Source: JASFEQ01 sp050122535 (GTDB lineage Bacteria > Desulfobacterota > DSM-4660 > Desulfatiglandales > HGW-15). From it: DNA of 10,732 nt. This document shows positions 1 through 6,549 of this stretch, in pieces. The first letter of the stretch is position 1; the number at the start of each line of letters is the position of its first letter. The translations under genes and the position numbers were made by a program. The stretch spans positions 1 to 10,732 of the forward strand of contig JASFIT010000124.1 of assembly GCA_050122535.1 (NCBI GenBank), written 5' to 3'. The notes under the pieces are model-generated. The model saw nothing but the letters and a program-made list of their open reading frames with translations. It ran no database searches and was not told the DNA's origin.

Positions 1-137
1 GCTGGAGCGCCCAAGTCAAAAGCGAATTCCACAACAGCCTTTCCTTCTAGCTCATCTCTGGAGACTTGCGAAAACTGGATTCCTTTTTCCGCGAGATAGC
101 CGAGGAGGGATTCTTTTACTCTCTGGGCATTCTTCAT
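1..137 (-). CDS. Hypothetical protein, N-terminal 45 residues (runs off the window)
   Basis: An open frame on the minus strand begins with ATG at 137 and is still open at base 1, so only the first 45 residues are visible and the C-terminus is missing. The product begins MKNAQRVKESLLGYLAEKGI and continues with a mixed charged/hydrophobic stretch ending VVEFAFDLGAP. It has no signal peptide or membrane segment, and I do not recognise the family. It starts 29 bp after the stop of the PNPOx-like gene on the same strand, so the two are probably co-transcribed. No good Shine-Dalgarno sequence precedes the ATG, which leaves the exact start uncertain. Codon use looks like that of its neighbours. Confidence 0.5.
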   Translation of the reverse strand, partial: MKNAQRVKESLLGYLAEKGIQFSQVSRDELEGKAVVEFAFDLGAP

Positions 138-166
138 AGCCGATAAGGGTGCTCAGCTAGGCGCTG

Positions 167-565
167 CTATTCCCCTTCAGCCGTTTCCTCCCCGGCTCCA
201 ATGAGGGGCAGCACCTTGTCCACATTAAAGAATACCAAAAAACGCGTCTTTCCCTCTTCCTTTTCCGATGCATACCTCTTGCTTCGAATGGAGTAGAGAA
301 GATCGCTATCCTGTTCTTCTCGCAGCTTGCTCAAGAAAAGACGAATACCTTTATATCCAGTGCCTTCTTCCTTAAAGAGATAGGCTGCGTGGTTATTGGA
401 TTGCAGATTGGCATGTGTTAGACGGTCGGCCATGATAAATGCGATCGACCCATCGTCCATAAAATGGGGTTTGCCGTAAATGGCCGCATCCACCTTTCCC
501 TCAGCATCGGCAGTTGCAAGCACACCATGACCTTTGACATTTTCAAAATACTCACGAAGTTCCAT
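167..565 (-). CDS. Pyridoxamine 5'-phosphate oxidase-like (split-barrel flavin-binding) protein
   Basis: This 132-residue protein looks like a small FMN-binding split-barrel domain. The opening LREYFENVKGHGVLATADAE, followed by KVDAAIYGKPHFMDDGSIAF and the ADRLTHANLQSNNHAAYLF stretch, is the usual strand-turn-strand order of PNPOx-like proteins, in which a flavin sits at the dimer interface. Such proteins are cytoplasmic and use FMN, F420 or haem; the true substrate cannot be read from sequence and vitamin B6 synthesis is not implied. The C-terminal part (KTRFLVFFNVDKVLPLIG) closes the barrel. The start is well fixed by GAGGAGG a few bases before the ATG (about 572-578, minus strand). It is the first gene of a minus-strand unit with the partial gene at 1-137 and is divergent from the methyltransferase. 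A second, quite different PNPOx-like gene lies at 2042-2479. Confidence 0.85.
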   Translation of the reverse strand: MELREYFENVKGHGVLATADAEGKVDAAIYGKPHFMDDGSIAFIMADRLTHANLQSNNHAAYLFKEEGTGYKGIRLFLSKLREEQDSDLLYSIRSKRYASEKEEGKTRFLVFFNVDKVLPLIGAGEETAEGE

Positions 566-617
566 TTTTTGTCCTCCTCATGTGATTGGATACTCTGCGC
601 ACAAAATTATTTGTCTA

Positions 618-646
618 ACATTAAGAATCGCGGCCTAATTTTTCAA
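618..646 (-). promoter_or_regulatory. Candidate sigma-70 promoter for the minus-strand PNPOx gene
   Basis: On the minus strand TTGAAA (641-646) is followed after 17 bp by TAATGT (618-623), then by about 50 bases of leader and a strong ribosome binding site. The -35 box is good and the -10 box is poor. The position fits, but this is a consensus match only. Confidence 0.35.
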
Positions 647-748
647 GGGTAAACCATTTATAATTGCGTTCCGCCCCACCCAAAACGACGCGGTTTTTGT
701 GCACCCTAAAAGGATATAAGATTGGCGCATTATATGACAAGGGCTCTA

Positions 749-776
749 TTGACAACGTAGTGTGAATGTTTACATT
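749..776 (+). promoter_or_regulatory. Candidate sigma-70 promoter for the methyltransferase leader
   Basis: A perfect TTGACA (749-754) is followed after 16 bp by TACATT (771-776), four of six matches to TATAAT. Transcription would begin near 783, giving a leader of nearly 100 nt before the methyltransferase start at 881. That leader contains the terminator hairpin at 831-864. Confidence 0.45.
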
Positions 777-806
777 AACCCATAATAATAGATTGGTAAA
801 GACGTT

Positions 807-864
807 AACCCGCCCAAAAATGGGGCCGCGAGCCGGGTTGCACTATATGTGACCCGGCTTTTTT
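807..864 (+). terminator. Attenuator-like leader: intrinsic terminator with a competing upstream arm
   Basis: Bases 831-842 pair with 848-859 to make a 12-bp stem (8 bp perfect GC-rich AGCCGGGT/ACCCGGCT, then two G-T wobbles, C-G and A-T) with a 5-nt loop, followed at once by TTTTTT (859-864). This is a textbook rho-independent terminator, but it lies 17 bases before the methyltransferase ATG and just ahead of its ribosome binding site. Upstream, AACCCG (807-812) can pair with CGGGTT (834-839), which is part of the terminator's 5' arm, and CCCA/TGGG (813-816/821-824) can stack inside it. The two folds exclude each other, as in a transcription attenuator. The hairpin is seen directly. Regulation by it is inferred, and it could instead end a short leader RNA. 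Confidence 0.6.
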
Positions 865-880
865 GATGGAGGTGAAGGAT

Positions 881-1939
881 ATGAATACAGAGCAATGTGA
901 TGCGGCAGAGAAGGTTTCCCCCATGAGTCCGATCTTTTCAAGGGAGGCTTTTGCCAGACTTGATGAAAGCGATGACGCGCAATTTTATGCGACAGACCGA
1001 TTCGTGAGCCACCTTGATTCTCTGGCTTTGGAGACGGTGGAAAAACTGATTGGTGAACTCATAGTGGAAGAAAGCCCGGTCATACTAGATTTGATGGCAG
1101 GCTGGGATTCTCACATCCCCGAAGAACTTGAGCCATCAAGGGTGGTGGGGCTGGGTCTAAACAGAAATGAGTTATCTGAAAACAAATCCCTTTCTGAGAT
1201 CGTGATCCATGACCTGAACAAGGATCCAATTCTTCCCTTTCCGGACGAGACCTTTGATACCGTTATCAATACGGTGTCAGTGGACTATATGACCAAAGCG
1301 GTCCAGGTTTTTCAGGAAGTGGGTAGAATTTTGAAGCCAGGTGGATTGTTTCTGGTCATCTTTTCAAACCGCATGTTTCCTGAAAAGGCCGTAAAAATTT
1401 GGAAGGAGTCCAGTGAAGACGAAAGGGTTTTACTTGTAGAGGATTTTTTCAAAGAGGCCAGTCTTTTTGAAAAGGCATCTGTATTCGTTTCAAAGGAAAA
1501 ACCGCGGCCCGAAAATGACAAATACTCTCATCTAGGCATTCCCAGTGATCCCATTTATGCCGTCTATGCCGATAAGAGGGGGGGAAGTCCCTGCAACGCA
1601 AGACCCGTGGTAACCATGGCCTATGGCGCTTTGTTGGAAGGTGACGAGTTGGAAAAAAGAAAGAAAGCGATCAAAAAGACTTTGTGTTGCCCTCACTGCG
1701 GAGCAAAACTCAGGAAGTGGGCAGTGCCAGATAACCCGTTCGCCTGTGCTTGGGACAATGATTTTATGTATATCTGTTTCAATGACACCTGCCCCTACTA
1801 TGTAAGAGGTTGGGATGTTATGCAGCAAGAAGGGACTAGTGGGGTCTCGTACCGACTCATGTATAATCCTAAAAAGGACCGTTGCCTCCCTGTGCCCGTT
1901 CCAACCCCTAAAGCGCTCAAGGAAGGCATTATAGATTGA
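881..1939 (+). CDS. Class I SAM-dependent methyltransferase with C-terminal zinc ribbon
   Basis: The 352-residue protein has two parts. Residues about 40-205 form a Methyltransf_11-type Rossmann domain: motif I is ILDLMAGWDSHIP (68-80), the acidic-loop strand is VVGLGLNRNEL (88-98), followed by DLNKDPILPFPDETFDTV (111-128) and the post-motif VGRILKPGGLFLVIFSNR (147-164). Motif I is atypical, with AGWDSH where GxGxG is usual. Residues about 268-352 carry CPHCG (C270, C273) and ICFNDTCPYYVRGW (C299, C304), a probable zinc ribbon like the stand-alone Ogr/Delta-like zinc finger proteins. The methyl acceptor is unknown. The start chosen is ATG 881, six bases after GGAGGTG (868-874); in-frame TTG 863 and ATG 866 lie upstream but 863 falls in the terminator T-run. 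The PNPOx gene and photolyase follow on the same strand. Confidence 0.85.
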   Translation: MNTEQCDAAEKVSPMSPIFSREAFARLDESDDAQFYATDRFVSHLDSLALETVEKLIGELIVEESPVILDLMAGWDSHIPEELEPSRVVGLGLNRNELSENKSLSEIVIHDLNKDPILPFPDETFDTVINTVSVDYMTKAVQVFQEVGRILKPGGLFLVIFSNRMFPEKAVKIWKESSEDERVLLVEDFFKEASLFEKASVFVSKEKPRPENDKYSHLGIPSDPIYAVYADKRGGSPCNARPVVTMAYGALLEGDELEKRKKAIKKTLCCPHCGAKLRKWAVPDNPFACAWDNDFMYICFNDTCPYYVRGWDVMQQEGTSGVSYRLMYNPKKDRCLPVPVPTPKALKEGIID

Positions 1940-2041
1940 AAGAGTGCACGAATTTGTTTCCCTCCTACGCTCTGATGTGATAAGAAATTCTCTGCTATAC
2001 AGGAGATGAATGAACGCACCTGGAACCGGGGGAAATTGCAG

Positions 2042-2479
2042 ATGCTTGAAAGGATAAAGGCTCTGGTCAAAGAGAAAGATATCTGTGTACTCGCAACTGT
2101 CGGTGGCGAAAAGCCCCATTGTTCTCTGATGGCTTATGTGACCAACGATGATTGCCGTGAGATTTACATGGTAACCCATAAAGAGAGCAGAAAGTATGAA
2201 AATTTGATGGAGAACGCATCCGTCAGCCTCCTGATCGATACGAGGGAAGAACACCCCGGATCACGTCGTCCGGAAGCAAAGGCGCTGACCGTGAGCGGTA
2301 CATTCAAGAAGATAGATGACAAGAACAAGAAAATCCAAGTGCGTTCAAAGTTGCTGGACAGGCATCCCCATATAAAGGAATTCCTGGACCATCCCGATGC
2401 AGAGATCTTATGCATCAGGGTGGGGTCCTTCCTATTTTTAGACGGCCTGACAGACGCATATTTTGAGACGGTTGAATAG
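2042..2479 (+). CDS. Pyridoxamine 5'-phosphate oxidase-like flavin-binding protein
   Basis: From ATG 2042 this is a 145-residue split-barrel protein. It opens MLERIKALVKEKDICVLATV, followed by EKPHCSLMAYVTNDDCREIYMVT, the typical first beta-hairpins of PNPOx-like proteins, then a helix with KESRKYENLMENASVSLLID and a barrel strand ALTVSGTFKKID. These proteins bind FMN or a related cofactor as cytoplasmic dimers; the substrate is unknown. An in-frame ATG at 2006 would add 12 residues, but AGGAG (2001-2005) touches it with no spacing, whereas GGGGGAA (2028-2034) is well placed for 2042. The family also usually starts with the MLExIKALV helix, so 2042 is preferred. The gene lies about 100 bp after the methyltransferase and about 95 bp before the photolyase on the same strand. 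It is only distantly similar to the PNPOx protein at 167-565. Confidence 0.85.
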   Translation: MLERIKALVKEKDICVLATVGGEKPHCSLMAYVTNDDCREIYMVTHKESRKYENLMENASVSLLIDTREEHPGSRRPEAKALTVSGTFKKIDDKNKKIQVRSKLLDRHPHIKEFLDHPDAEILCIRVGSFLFLDGLTDAYFETVE

Positions 2480-2524
2480 TTTGAAAAGGACATTCTTAAA
2501 TCCTTCACCCAATCCTCTTCTTAA

Positions 2525-2540
2525 CTGTGATCGATAACAG
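2525..2540 (+). promoter_or_regulatory. CTGT-N8-ACAG palindrome (LexA/SOS-box-like) before the photolyase
   Basis: CTGTGATCGATAACAG is a 16-bp palindrome with 14 of 16 symmetric positions. It has exactly the CTGT-N8-ACAG form of the E. coli-type LexA operator and lies 33 bases before the TTG start of a DNA repair gene. No lexA gene is in the window, and not all bacteria use this operator form, so LexA binding is inferred. Confidence 0.4.
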
Positions 2541-2573
2541 CGGGTCCGTTGGCTGTACATTAAGGAGATCGCA

Positions 2574-4043
2574 TTGCATTCCGTACCCCAGCTTCGTATT
2601 CAAAAAACCAATAACGCTCCCGTGAATCCTGATGGCGATTTCGTCCTTTACTGGATGATCGCATTTCGACGAGTCCATCGGAACTATAGTCTGCAAAGGG
2701 CCGTGGATTGGGCCAAGGAACTGAAAAAGCCGTTAATCGTTTTGGAGGCTTTGAGGTGCGGTTATCAATGGGCCAGCGACCGACTCCATCGCTTCATACT
2801 AGATGGCATGGCTGATAATGCCCGCAGTCTAAAAAAATCTAACGTCCTTTACTATCCCTTTGTGGAAGAGGTGAAGGGTGAAGGAAAAGGCCTCATTGAA
2901 GCTCTTGCTGAAAAATCTTGCGTCGTGATAACGGACGACTTTCCCGCTTTTTTTATTCCCCGCATGGTAGCCGCTGTTTCCCAAAGGCTTCCTGTTCTTT
3001 TGGAGCAGGTGGATTCAAACGGGCTTTTACCAATGCGGGCGGCGGACAAAGTGTTCACAACAGCGTATGCCTTTCGTCGATTCATACAAAAAAATCTTCC
3101 TCCCCACTTGACCGACCAGCCAAAGCCTCATCCCCTCAAAGGTGTGAAGCTGCCGACAGTCCGTTCACTTGCCAGAGAAATTGAAAGACGTTGGCCCTTG
3201 GCGTCCTCCCAGCTTTTTGAGGAAGACCCAGAAGTCCTGGCCAAACTGCCCATTGATCATGATGTGGAGGTGGTGGAAGCGCGGGGCGGTTCAAAACGAG
3301 CAGAAGAGGTCCTTCGGGCGTTTTTGCAGAACCGTCTTTCCCTCTACCCAGAGAATCGCAACCATCCGGACGAAGAGGGAACCAGCGGACTCTCTCCTTA
3401 TCTCCATTTCGGTCATATCTCAGTGCATCAGGTATTCGATCGCGTTATGGAAAAAGAGGAATGGTCGACCAAAATGATTTCTAACAAGACGACAGGCAGC
3501 CGAAGTGGATGGTGGGGTATGAGTGAAGCCGCAGAGGCCTTTCTGGATGAGCTTGTCACCTGGCGAGAGCTGGGTTTTAACATGTGTTGGCAGCAAAATG
3601 ATTTTGATCAATATGACAGCCTGCCCAATTGGGCTCTGCAAACTCTGGGTAAGCATTCAAAGGACAAAAGACCCTATCTATACACTTTGAAGGCGTTCGA
3701 AACAGCCAAGACCCATGATCCTCTCTGGAATGCTGCCCAGATCCAACTGGTCCAAAAGGGGCGGATTCATAATTATCTGAGGATGCTCTGGGGGAAAAAG
3801 ATTTTGCATTGGTCAAAGACCCCAAGAGAAGCCCTGCAAGTGATGATTGAGCTGAATAACAAGTATGCCATGGATGGCCGCGATGCGAACTCATACAGCG
3901 GGATTTTCTGGGTCTTGGGGCGTTATGACAGGGCATGGGGGCCTGAGCGGGATGTTTTTGGAAAGGTTCGATACATGAGCTCCAAGAACACCGCAAGGAA
4001 AGTGCGGCTTAAAGAGTATCTAAACAAATATGTTCCAAATTGA
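2574..4043 (+). CDS. phr: Class II deoxyribodipyrimidine photolyase (FAD-binding, CPD repair)
   Basis: This 489-residue protein matches class II photolyases, which use light and FADH- to split cyclobutane pyrimidine dimers. The N-terminal antenna/Rossmann half starts FVLYWMIAFRRVHRNYSLQR (23-42). The FAD-binding half carries GTSGLSPYLHFGHIS (269-283), ELVTWRELGFN (326-336), HDPLWNAAQIQLV (381-393), HNYLRMLWGKKILHW (399-413) and DGRDANSYSGIFW (434-446). W385, W406 and W413 have the 21- and 7-residue spacing of the electron-transfer tryptophans of the Methanosarcina mazei class II enzyme. Oddities are AFRR where many class II enzymes have RDQR, and a longer segment (about 284-322, with SGWWG) between the FAD motifs. 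It starts at TTG 2574, five bases after AAGGAGA (2562-2568); the first in-frame ATG is codon 28, inside the first conserved motif. It converges on the hydrolase 24 bp downstream, and no terminator is evident between them. Confidence 0.93.
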   Translation: MHSVPQLRIQKTNNAPVNPDGDFVLYWMIAFRRVHRNYSLQRAVDWAKELKKPLIVLEALRCGYQWASDRLHRFILDGMADNARSLKKSNVLYYPFVEEVKGEGKGLIEALAEKSCVVITDDFPAFFIPRMVAAVSQRLPVLLEQVDSNGLLPMRAADKVFTTAYAFRRFIQKNLPPHLTDQPKPHPLKGVKLPTVRSLAREIERRWPLASSQLFEEDPEVLAKLPIDHDVEVVEARGGSKRAEEVLRAFLQNRLSLYPENRNHPDEEGTSGLSPYLHFGHISVHQVFDRVMEKEEWSTKMISNKTTGSRSGWWGMSEAAEAFLDELVTWRELGFNMCWQQNDFDQYDSLPNWALQTLGKHSKDKRPYLYTLKAFETAKTHDPLWNAAQIQLVQKGRIHNYLRMLWGKKILHWSKTPREALQVMIELNNKYAMDGRDANSYSGIFWVLGRYDRAWGPERDVFGKVRYMSSKNTARKVRLKEYLNKYVPN

Positions 4044-4067
4044 GTGGTGCGATTAAGATGAGAAGTT

Positions 4068-4910
4068 TCAGGATCTAGGCAGGTGACGGTCCACAAAAGT
4101 CTTAATGGCGACAGGATATTCAGGCGCGAGGCTGGAACTACTGTGGTCTGAACCTGTGGCAACGAATAGTTCCGCGCGACCAGCGGGAAAACTATCCATG
4201 AGTCTCCACACATGATGGAGGGGAAAGTTCTGGTCCTTTGAACCGTGGATAAGCAGTACAGGGACGTCGATCCCTGGAGCCAGTTTAACGGGGCTGACTG
4301 AATCCAGGCCCATTTTGTAAAAGATGTCCATCCAGAGGACCACCATGGGTGCAAAAAAGATCCCGAAGAAAGTATTGTAGTTACGATAGAGATTTAATAG
4401 GGCCTCTTTGGTCCGTGCGTAACAACCTTCCAGGAAAAGGAGCTTTATTCGCTCAGAATTCCGGCTTGCTGCGATAACCGCGGCTGCTGCACCAGCCGAG
4501 TGTCCATAAAGCAGAACAGGTTCATTCACCCAACTTAATACGGCCTCAATATCCTCTGCAAAACGGAGGGCATTCATGAAGCGCTTGGGACTTGAACCGC
4601 CATGATCCCGGGCGCTATGCATGACCGTGGTGAATCCTAGTCTCCCAAAAACTCTGGCCCTGTCAACCATCCTGTCCCGATTCCTACTCCACCCATGAGC
4701 CAAAACAACCACACCCCTTGAATGGCCGGCAGGGTCGACCCTCCAGACCTCTAATGACCCTCCATCAGTGGTAGGGATTCGGGTATCAATGACTTTGCCC
4801 CAATCCGGGGCATCCTGTACAGGTTGCCTTGGTAGCTGGTGTACCAGGTAGGTGAAAAAGAGCGTCAGTATCAGGTAAATAAGGCATGCAACGAGGACGT
4901 AGATCCACAT
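4068..4910 (-). CDS. Membrane-anchored alpha/beta hydrolase
   Basis: This 280-residue protein has one N-terminal hydrophobic segment (residues 3-24, IYVLVACLIYLILTLFFTYL), probably a membrane anchor, and then an alpha/beta-hydrolase fold. VVVLAHGWSRNR (67-78) is the oxyanion-hole strand and loop, LLYGHSAG (133-140) holds the nucleophile S138, HGSKDQNFP (222-230) supplies D226, and GSDHSSSS (253-260) supplies H256, so the catalytic triad is complete. Family members act as esterases, lipases or peptidases; no substrate can be assigned. The orientation (short N-terminal cytoplasmic tail or uncleaved signal) is not clear, so the side of the membrane is open. The ribosome binding site before the ATG is weak (AGGGA about 14 bases away). 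It is a single gene, convergent with the photolyase and divergent from the HNH gene. Confidence 0.88.
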   Translation of the reverse strand: MWIYVLVACLIYLILTLFFTYLVHQLPRQPVQDAPDWGKVIDTRIPTTDGGSLEVWRVDPAGHSRGVVVLAHGWSRNRDRMVDRARVFGRLGFTTVMHSARDHGGSSPKRFMNALRFAEDIEAVLSWVNEPVLLYGHSAGAAAAVIAASRNSERIKLLFLEGCYARTKEALLNLYRNYNTFFGIFFAPMVVLWMDIFYKMGLDSVSPVKLAPGIDVPVLLIHGSKDQNFPLHHVWRLMDSFPAGRAELFVATGSDHSSSSLAPEYPVAIKTFVDRHLPRS

Positions 4911-4992
4911 AAGGCTTTTTCGTTCCCTGGCTCATTGTATATACATATAGATGGTCTGGATTATGCTATCATTCTTAAGTACTTGCGCCATC

Positions 4993-5004
4993 AATAGCGC
5001 TATT
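4993..5004. promoter_or_regulatory. Perfect 12-bp palindrome in the hydrolase/HNH divergent region
   Basis: AATAGCGCTATT is a perfect palindrome about 80 bp before the hydrolase start and 180 bp before the HNH start. It could be an operator for either gene, but no partner regulator is visible and a chance palindrome is possible. Confidence 0.2.
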
Positions 5005-5089
5005 CTGGCCATTTCACAAGCCCTATTCGGACTGCGAGATTTTTCCCCTGTTAAATTGGGATTCCCATATCATTTGTTCTATTTTTTTC

Positions 5090-5118
5090 TTGTCTTTTGG
5101 TTAATTTTGGTCTAAAAA
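5090..5118 (+). promoter_or_regulatory. Candidate promoter for the HNH gene
   Basis: TTGTCT (5090-5095), a 17-bp spacer and TAAAAA (5113-5118) give four of six matches in each box, within an AT-rich stretch (about 5040-5150). It would give a leader of about 60 nt to the ATG at 5188. Also, translation from the upstream TTG at 5122 would then be nearly leaderless, which favours the later ATG. Confidence 0.35.
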
Positions 5119-5187
5119 TGATTGTTTCAGACAAATTTTGCAAAGCCTATTTCATATGTAAGCGTCTATCATCTAAGATTTGGAATT

Positions 5188-5712
5188 ATGGAACAGGTAC
5201 TGCTTCTAAATATTACCTATGAGCCTTTGAGAATTATCAATTGGAAAAAGGCTATTACCATGCTTTGTCTCGGCAAAGTGGAGGTGATCGAGGAGTATAG
5301 TCGTGAAATTCATTCTGTCAGTTTCACGGTTAAGCTGCCCTCCGTGGTACGTCTTCTAAGGCTGGTCAAAAGGCCCAAGACCCCTGTCAAATTTTCCAGG
5401 CAAAATATCTATGCAAGAGATCGTTATAAGTGCCAATACTGTGGTGAGAGATTCGCTACAGAGGATCTCACCTATGACCATGTCATACCCAAGTCTCGTG
5501 GGGGAAAGACGCAGTGGAAGAACATCGTGACCTGTTGCATTGACTGCAACCGGAAGAAAGGCGGGCGATTACCCTCCGAGGCCTCTATGACGCTTGTCCG
5601 CAAGCCTAAGCGTCCCACATGGGTTCCGGCCCTCAGAATCACCATAGGCTACAGGGAAATCCCGCAGACCTGGCGGGATTACCTCTATTGGAATGTGGAG
5701 CTTATAGAATAA
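5188..5712 (+). CDS. HNH endonuclease family protein
   Basis: From ATG 5188 this is a 174-residue protein starting MEQVLLLNITYEPLRIINWK, the usual N-terminus of a widespread HNH family (COG1403-like). The catalytic part is a zinc-stabilised HNH motif: CQYC (C82, C85), DH (D97, H98), N112, then CIDC (C117, C120) followed by N121. H98, N112 and the second Asn form the metal-binding and cleavage site of the beta-beta-alpha fold, while the four cysteines hold structural zinc. Proteins of this type are probable DNA nickases or endonucleases of unknown physiological role; they occur in ordinary chromosomes and not only in introns or phages. A TTG at 5122 would add 22 residues that do not fit the family, so ATG 5188 is chosen, with a weak ribosome binding site. 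It is monocistronic and converges on the HIT gene 69 bp downstream. Confidence 0.88.
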   Translation: MEQVLLLNITYEPLRIINWKKAITMLCLGKVEVIEEYSREIHSVSFTVKLPSVVRLLRLVKRPKTPVKFSRQNIYARDRYKCQYCGERFATEDLTYDHVIPKSRGGKTQWKNIVTCCIDCNRKKGGRLPSEASMTLVRKPKRPTWVPALRITIGYREIPQTWRDYLYWNVELIE

Positions 5713-5781
5713 AGTCGTGCGCCCGCATCATGGTTTGTATAGAATAATTAGCCACCCTGCATTGTAAACGCGATGACTTCT

Positions 5782-6201
5782 TTATTTTATGGCTGAAGCA
5801 ATTTTTTTCGCAGTTTCCTTGATCGCCTCCATATCACCCTCTTTCAAATTCCAGCAGCTTACGGGCAACTCAGGGCTATCACCGGTGCGGGGCATGAGAT
5901 GAAGGTGATAGTGCATAACAACCTGGTTGACTCCTCGACCATTTAACTGTAAGACAGCCACCCCTGTGGGGTTGAGGGCCTCTTTTATGGCATGAATGAT
6001 TCTTTGGGAGGCCAGATGAATGGCTGAGAGATCCTCACCGGGTATCTCCCAGAGGTTTTCGGCATGCTTCTTGGGGATAATAAGGGTATGCCCTTCGGCA
6101 ATGGGGTTGATATCTTCAAAGGCGAGGACGCTGTCGTCTTCATAGACCTTGAAGCTGGGGATCTCTCCCTTTACGATCTTGCAAAAAATACAATCCTCCA
6201 T
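5782..6201 (-). CDS. HIT-family protein (histidine triad nucleotide hydrolase)
   Basis: This 139-residue protein is a standard bacterial HIT protein. It begins with CIFCKIVKGEIPS, where C4 and C7 bind zinc together with H46 and a triad histidine, and ends its core with HYHLHLMPR (H97, H99, H101), the H-x-H-x-H nucleotide-binding and catalytic triad. DINPIAEGHTLIIPKKH (30-46) is the adjacent conserved loop. Members hydrolyse nucleoside phosphoramidates, adenylates or dinucleoside polyphosphates in the cytoplasm; the exact substrate cannot be predicted. AAAGGAGG (6208-6215, minus strand) with six bases to the ATG fixes the start. It follows the 104-residue gene at 6232-6546 by 30 bp on the same strand, so the two form a likely operon. 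Confidence 0.95.
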   Translation of the reverse strand: MEDCIFCKIVKGEIPSFKVYEDDSVLAFEDINPIAEGHTLIIPKKHAENLWEIPGEDLSAIHLASQRIIHAIKEALNPTGVAVLQLNGRGVNQVVMHYHLHLMPRTGDSPELPVSCWNLKEGDMEAIKETAKKIASAIK

Positions 6202-6231
6202 CTCATTCCTCCTTTCCTCTGATCTCTAGCC

Positions 6232-6546
6232 CTAACGCTTCATTTCCATCATCTCTTGGATTGTTGATTTCCTTTCTTCCGGAAGATCTGCTCTCTTCTT
6301 GATATTCATGGACCTCATGACGTCAAAGGTCCCATCCTCAAAAAAGACGGGGACCTGGGTCAAGTAATCCGGATTTTGGCAGCACCCTTGCGCAAAATAG
6401 TATCCTGGCCGCCTCCCCTCTTTGAAGCGGCCCCTTGCCAGGGTTAGGGCCTCTTTTGAGATGACCATGCCCACTTGGCCGGTAAAGGTGGACACCATAT
6501 CTCCGGGTTCAAAAAGCCTCTTTTTTTCCACCAGATCTCGCCTCAT
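6232..6546 (-). CDS. Hypothetical protein, 104 residues, possible SH3-like barrel
   Basis: I do not recognise this 104-residue protein. After a charged start it has FEPGDMVSTFTGQVGMVISK (12-31), a strand-turn-strand run with PGD and G-x-V-G-M-V typical of SH3-like or KOW-like barrels, then RFKEGRRPGYYFAQGCCQNP (40-59) with a Cys-Cys pair, then PVFFEDGTFDVMRSMNI and a charged helical tail. It has no signal peptide or membrane segment. It sits directly upstream of the HIT gene and is divergent from the alkD-like gene with 59 bp between the reading frames. The ribosome binding site is weak, so the start may be later (for example codon 17). Reading frame and codon use look genuine; no function is claimed. 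Confidence 0.7.
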   Translation of the reverse strand: MRRDLVEKKRLFEPGDMVSTFTGQVGMVISKEALTLARGRFKEGRRPGYYFAQGCCQNPDYLTQVPVFFEDGTFDVMRSMNIKKRADLPEERKSTIQEMMEMKR

Positions 6547-6549
6547 ATA

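Noticed and set aside
1532..2254. Long open frame on the minus strand across the methyltransferase and second PNPOx gene
   Set aside because: It lies antisense to two well-supported genes, has no ribosome binding site and its product resembles nothing; it is a shadow of codon bias.
4936..4945. TGTATATACA palindrome close to the hydrolase start
   Set aside because: Short alternating T-A sequence that is expected by chance in an AT-rich leader; no boxes could be fitted around it.
5713..5781. Possible bidirectional terminator between the convergent HNH and HIT genes
   Set aside because: Only a weak AAGTC/GACTT pairing with a loop of more than 50 nt is available; no compact GC-rich stem is seen.
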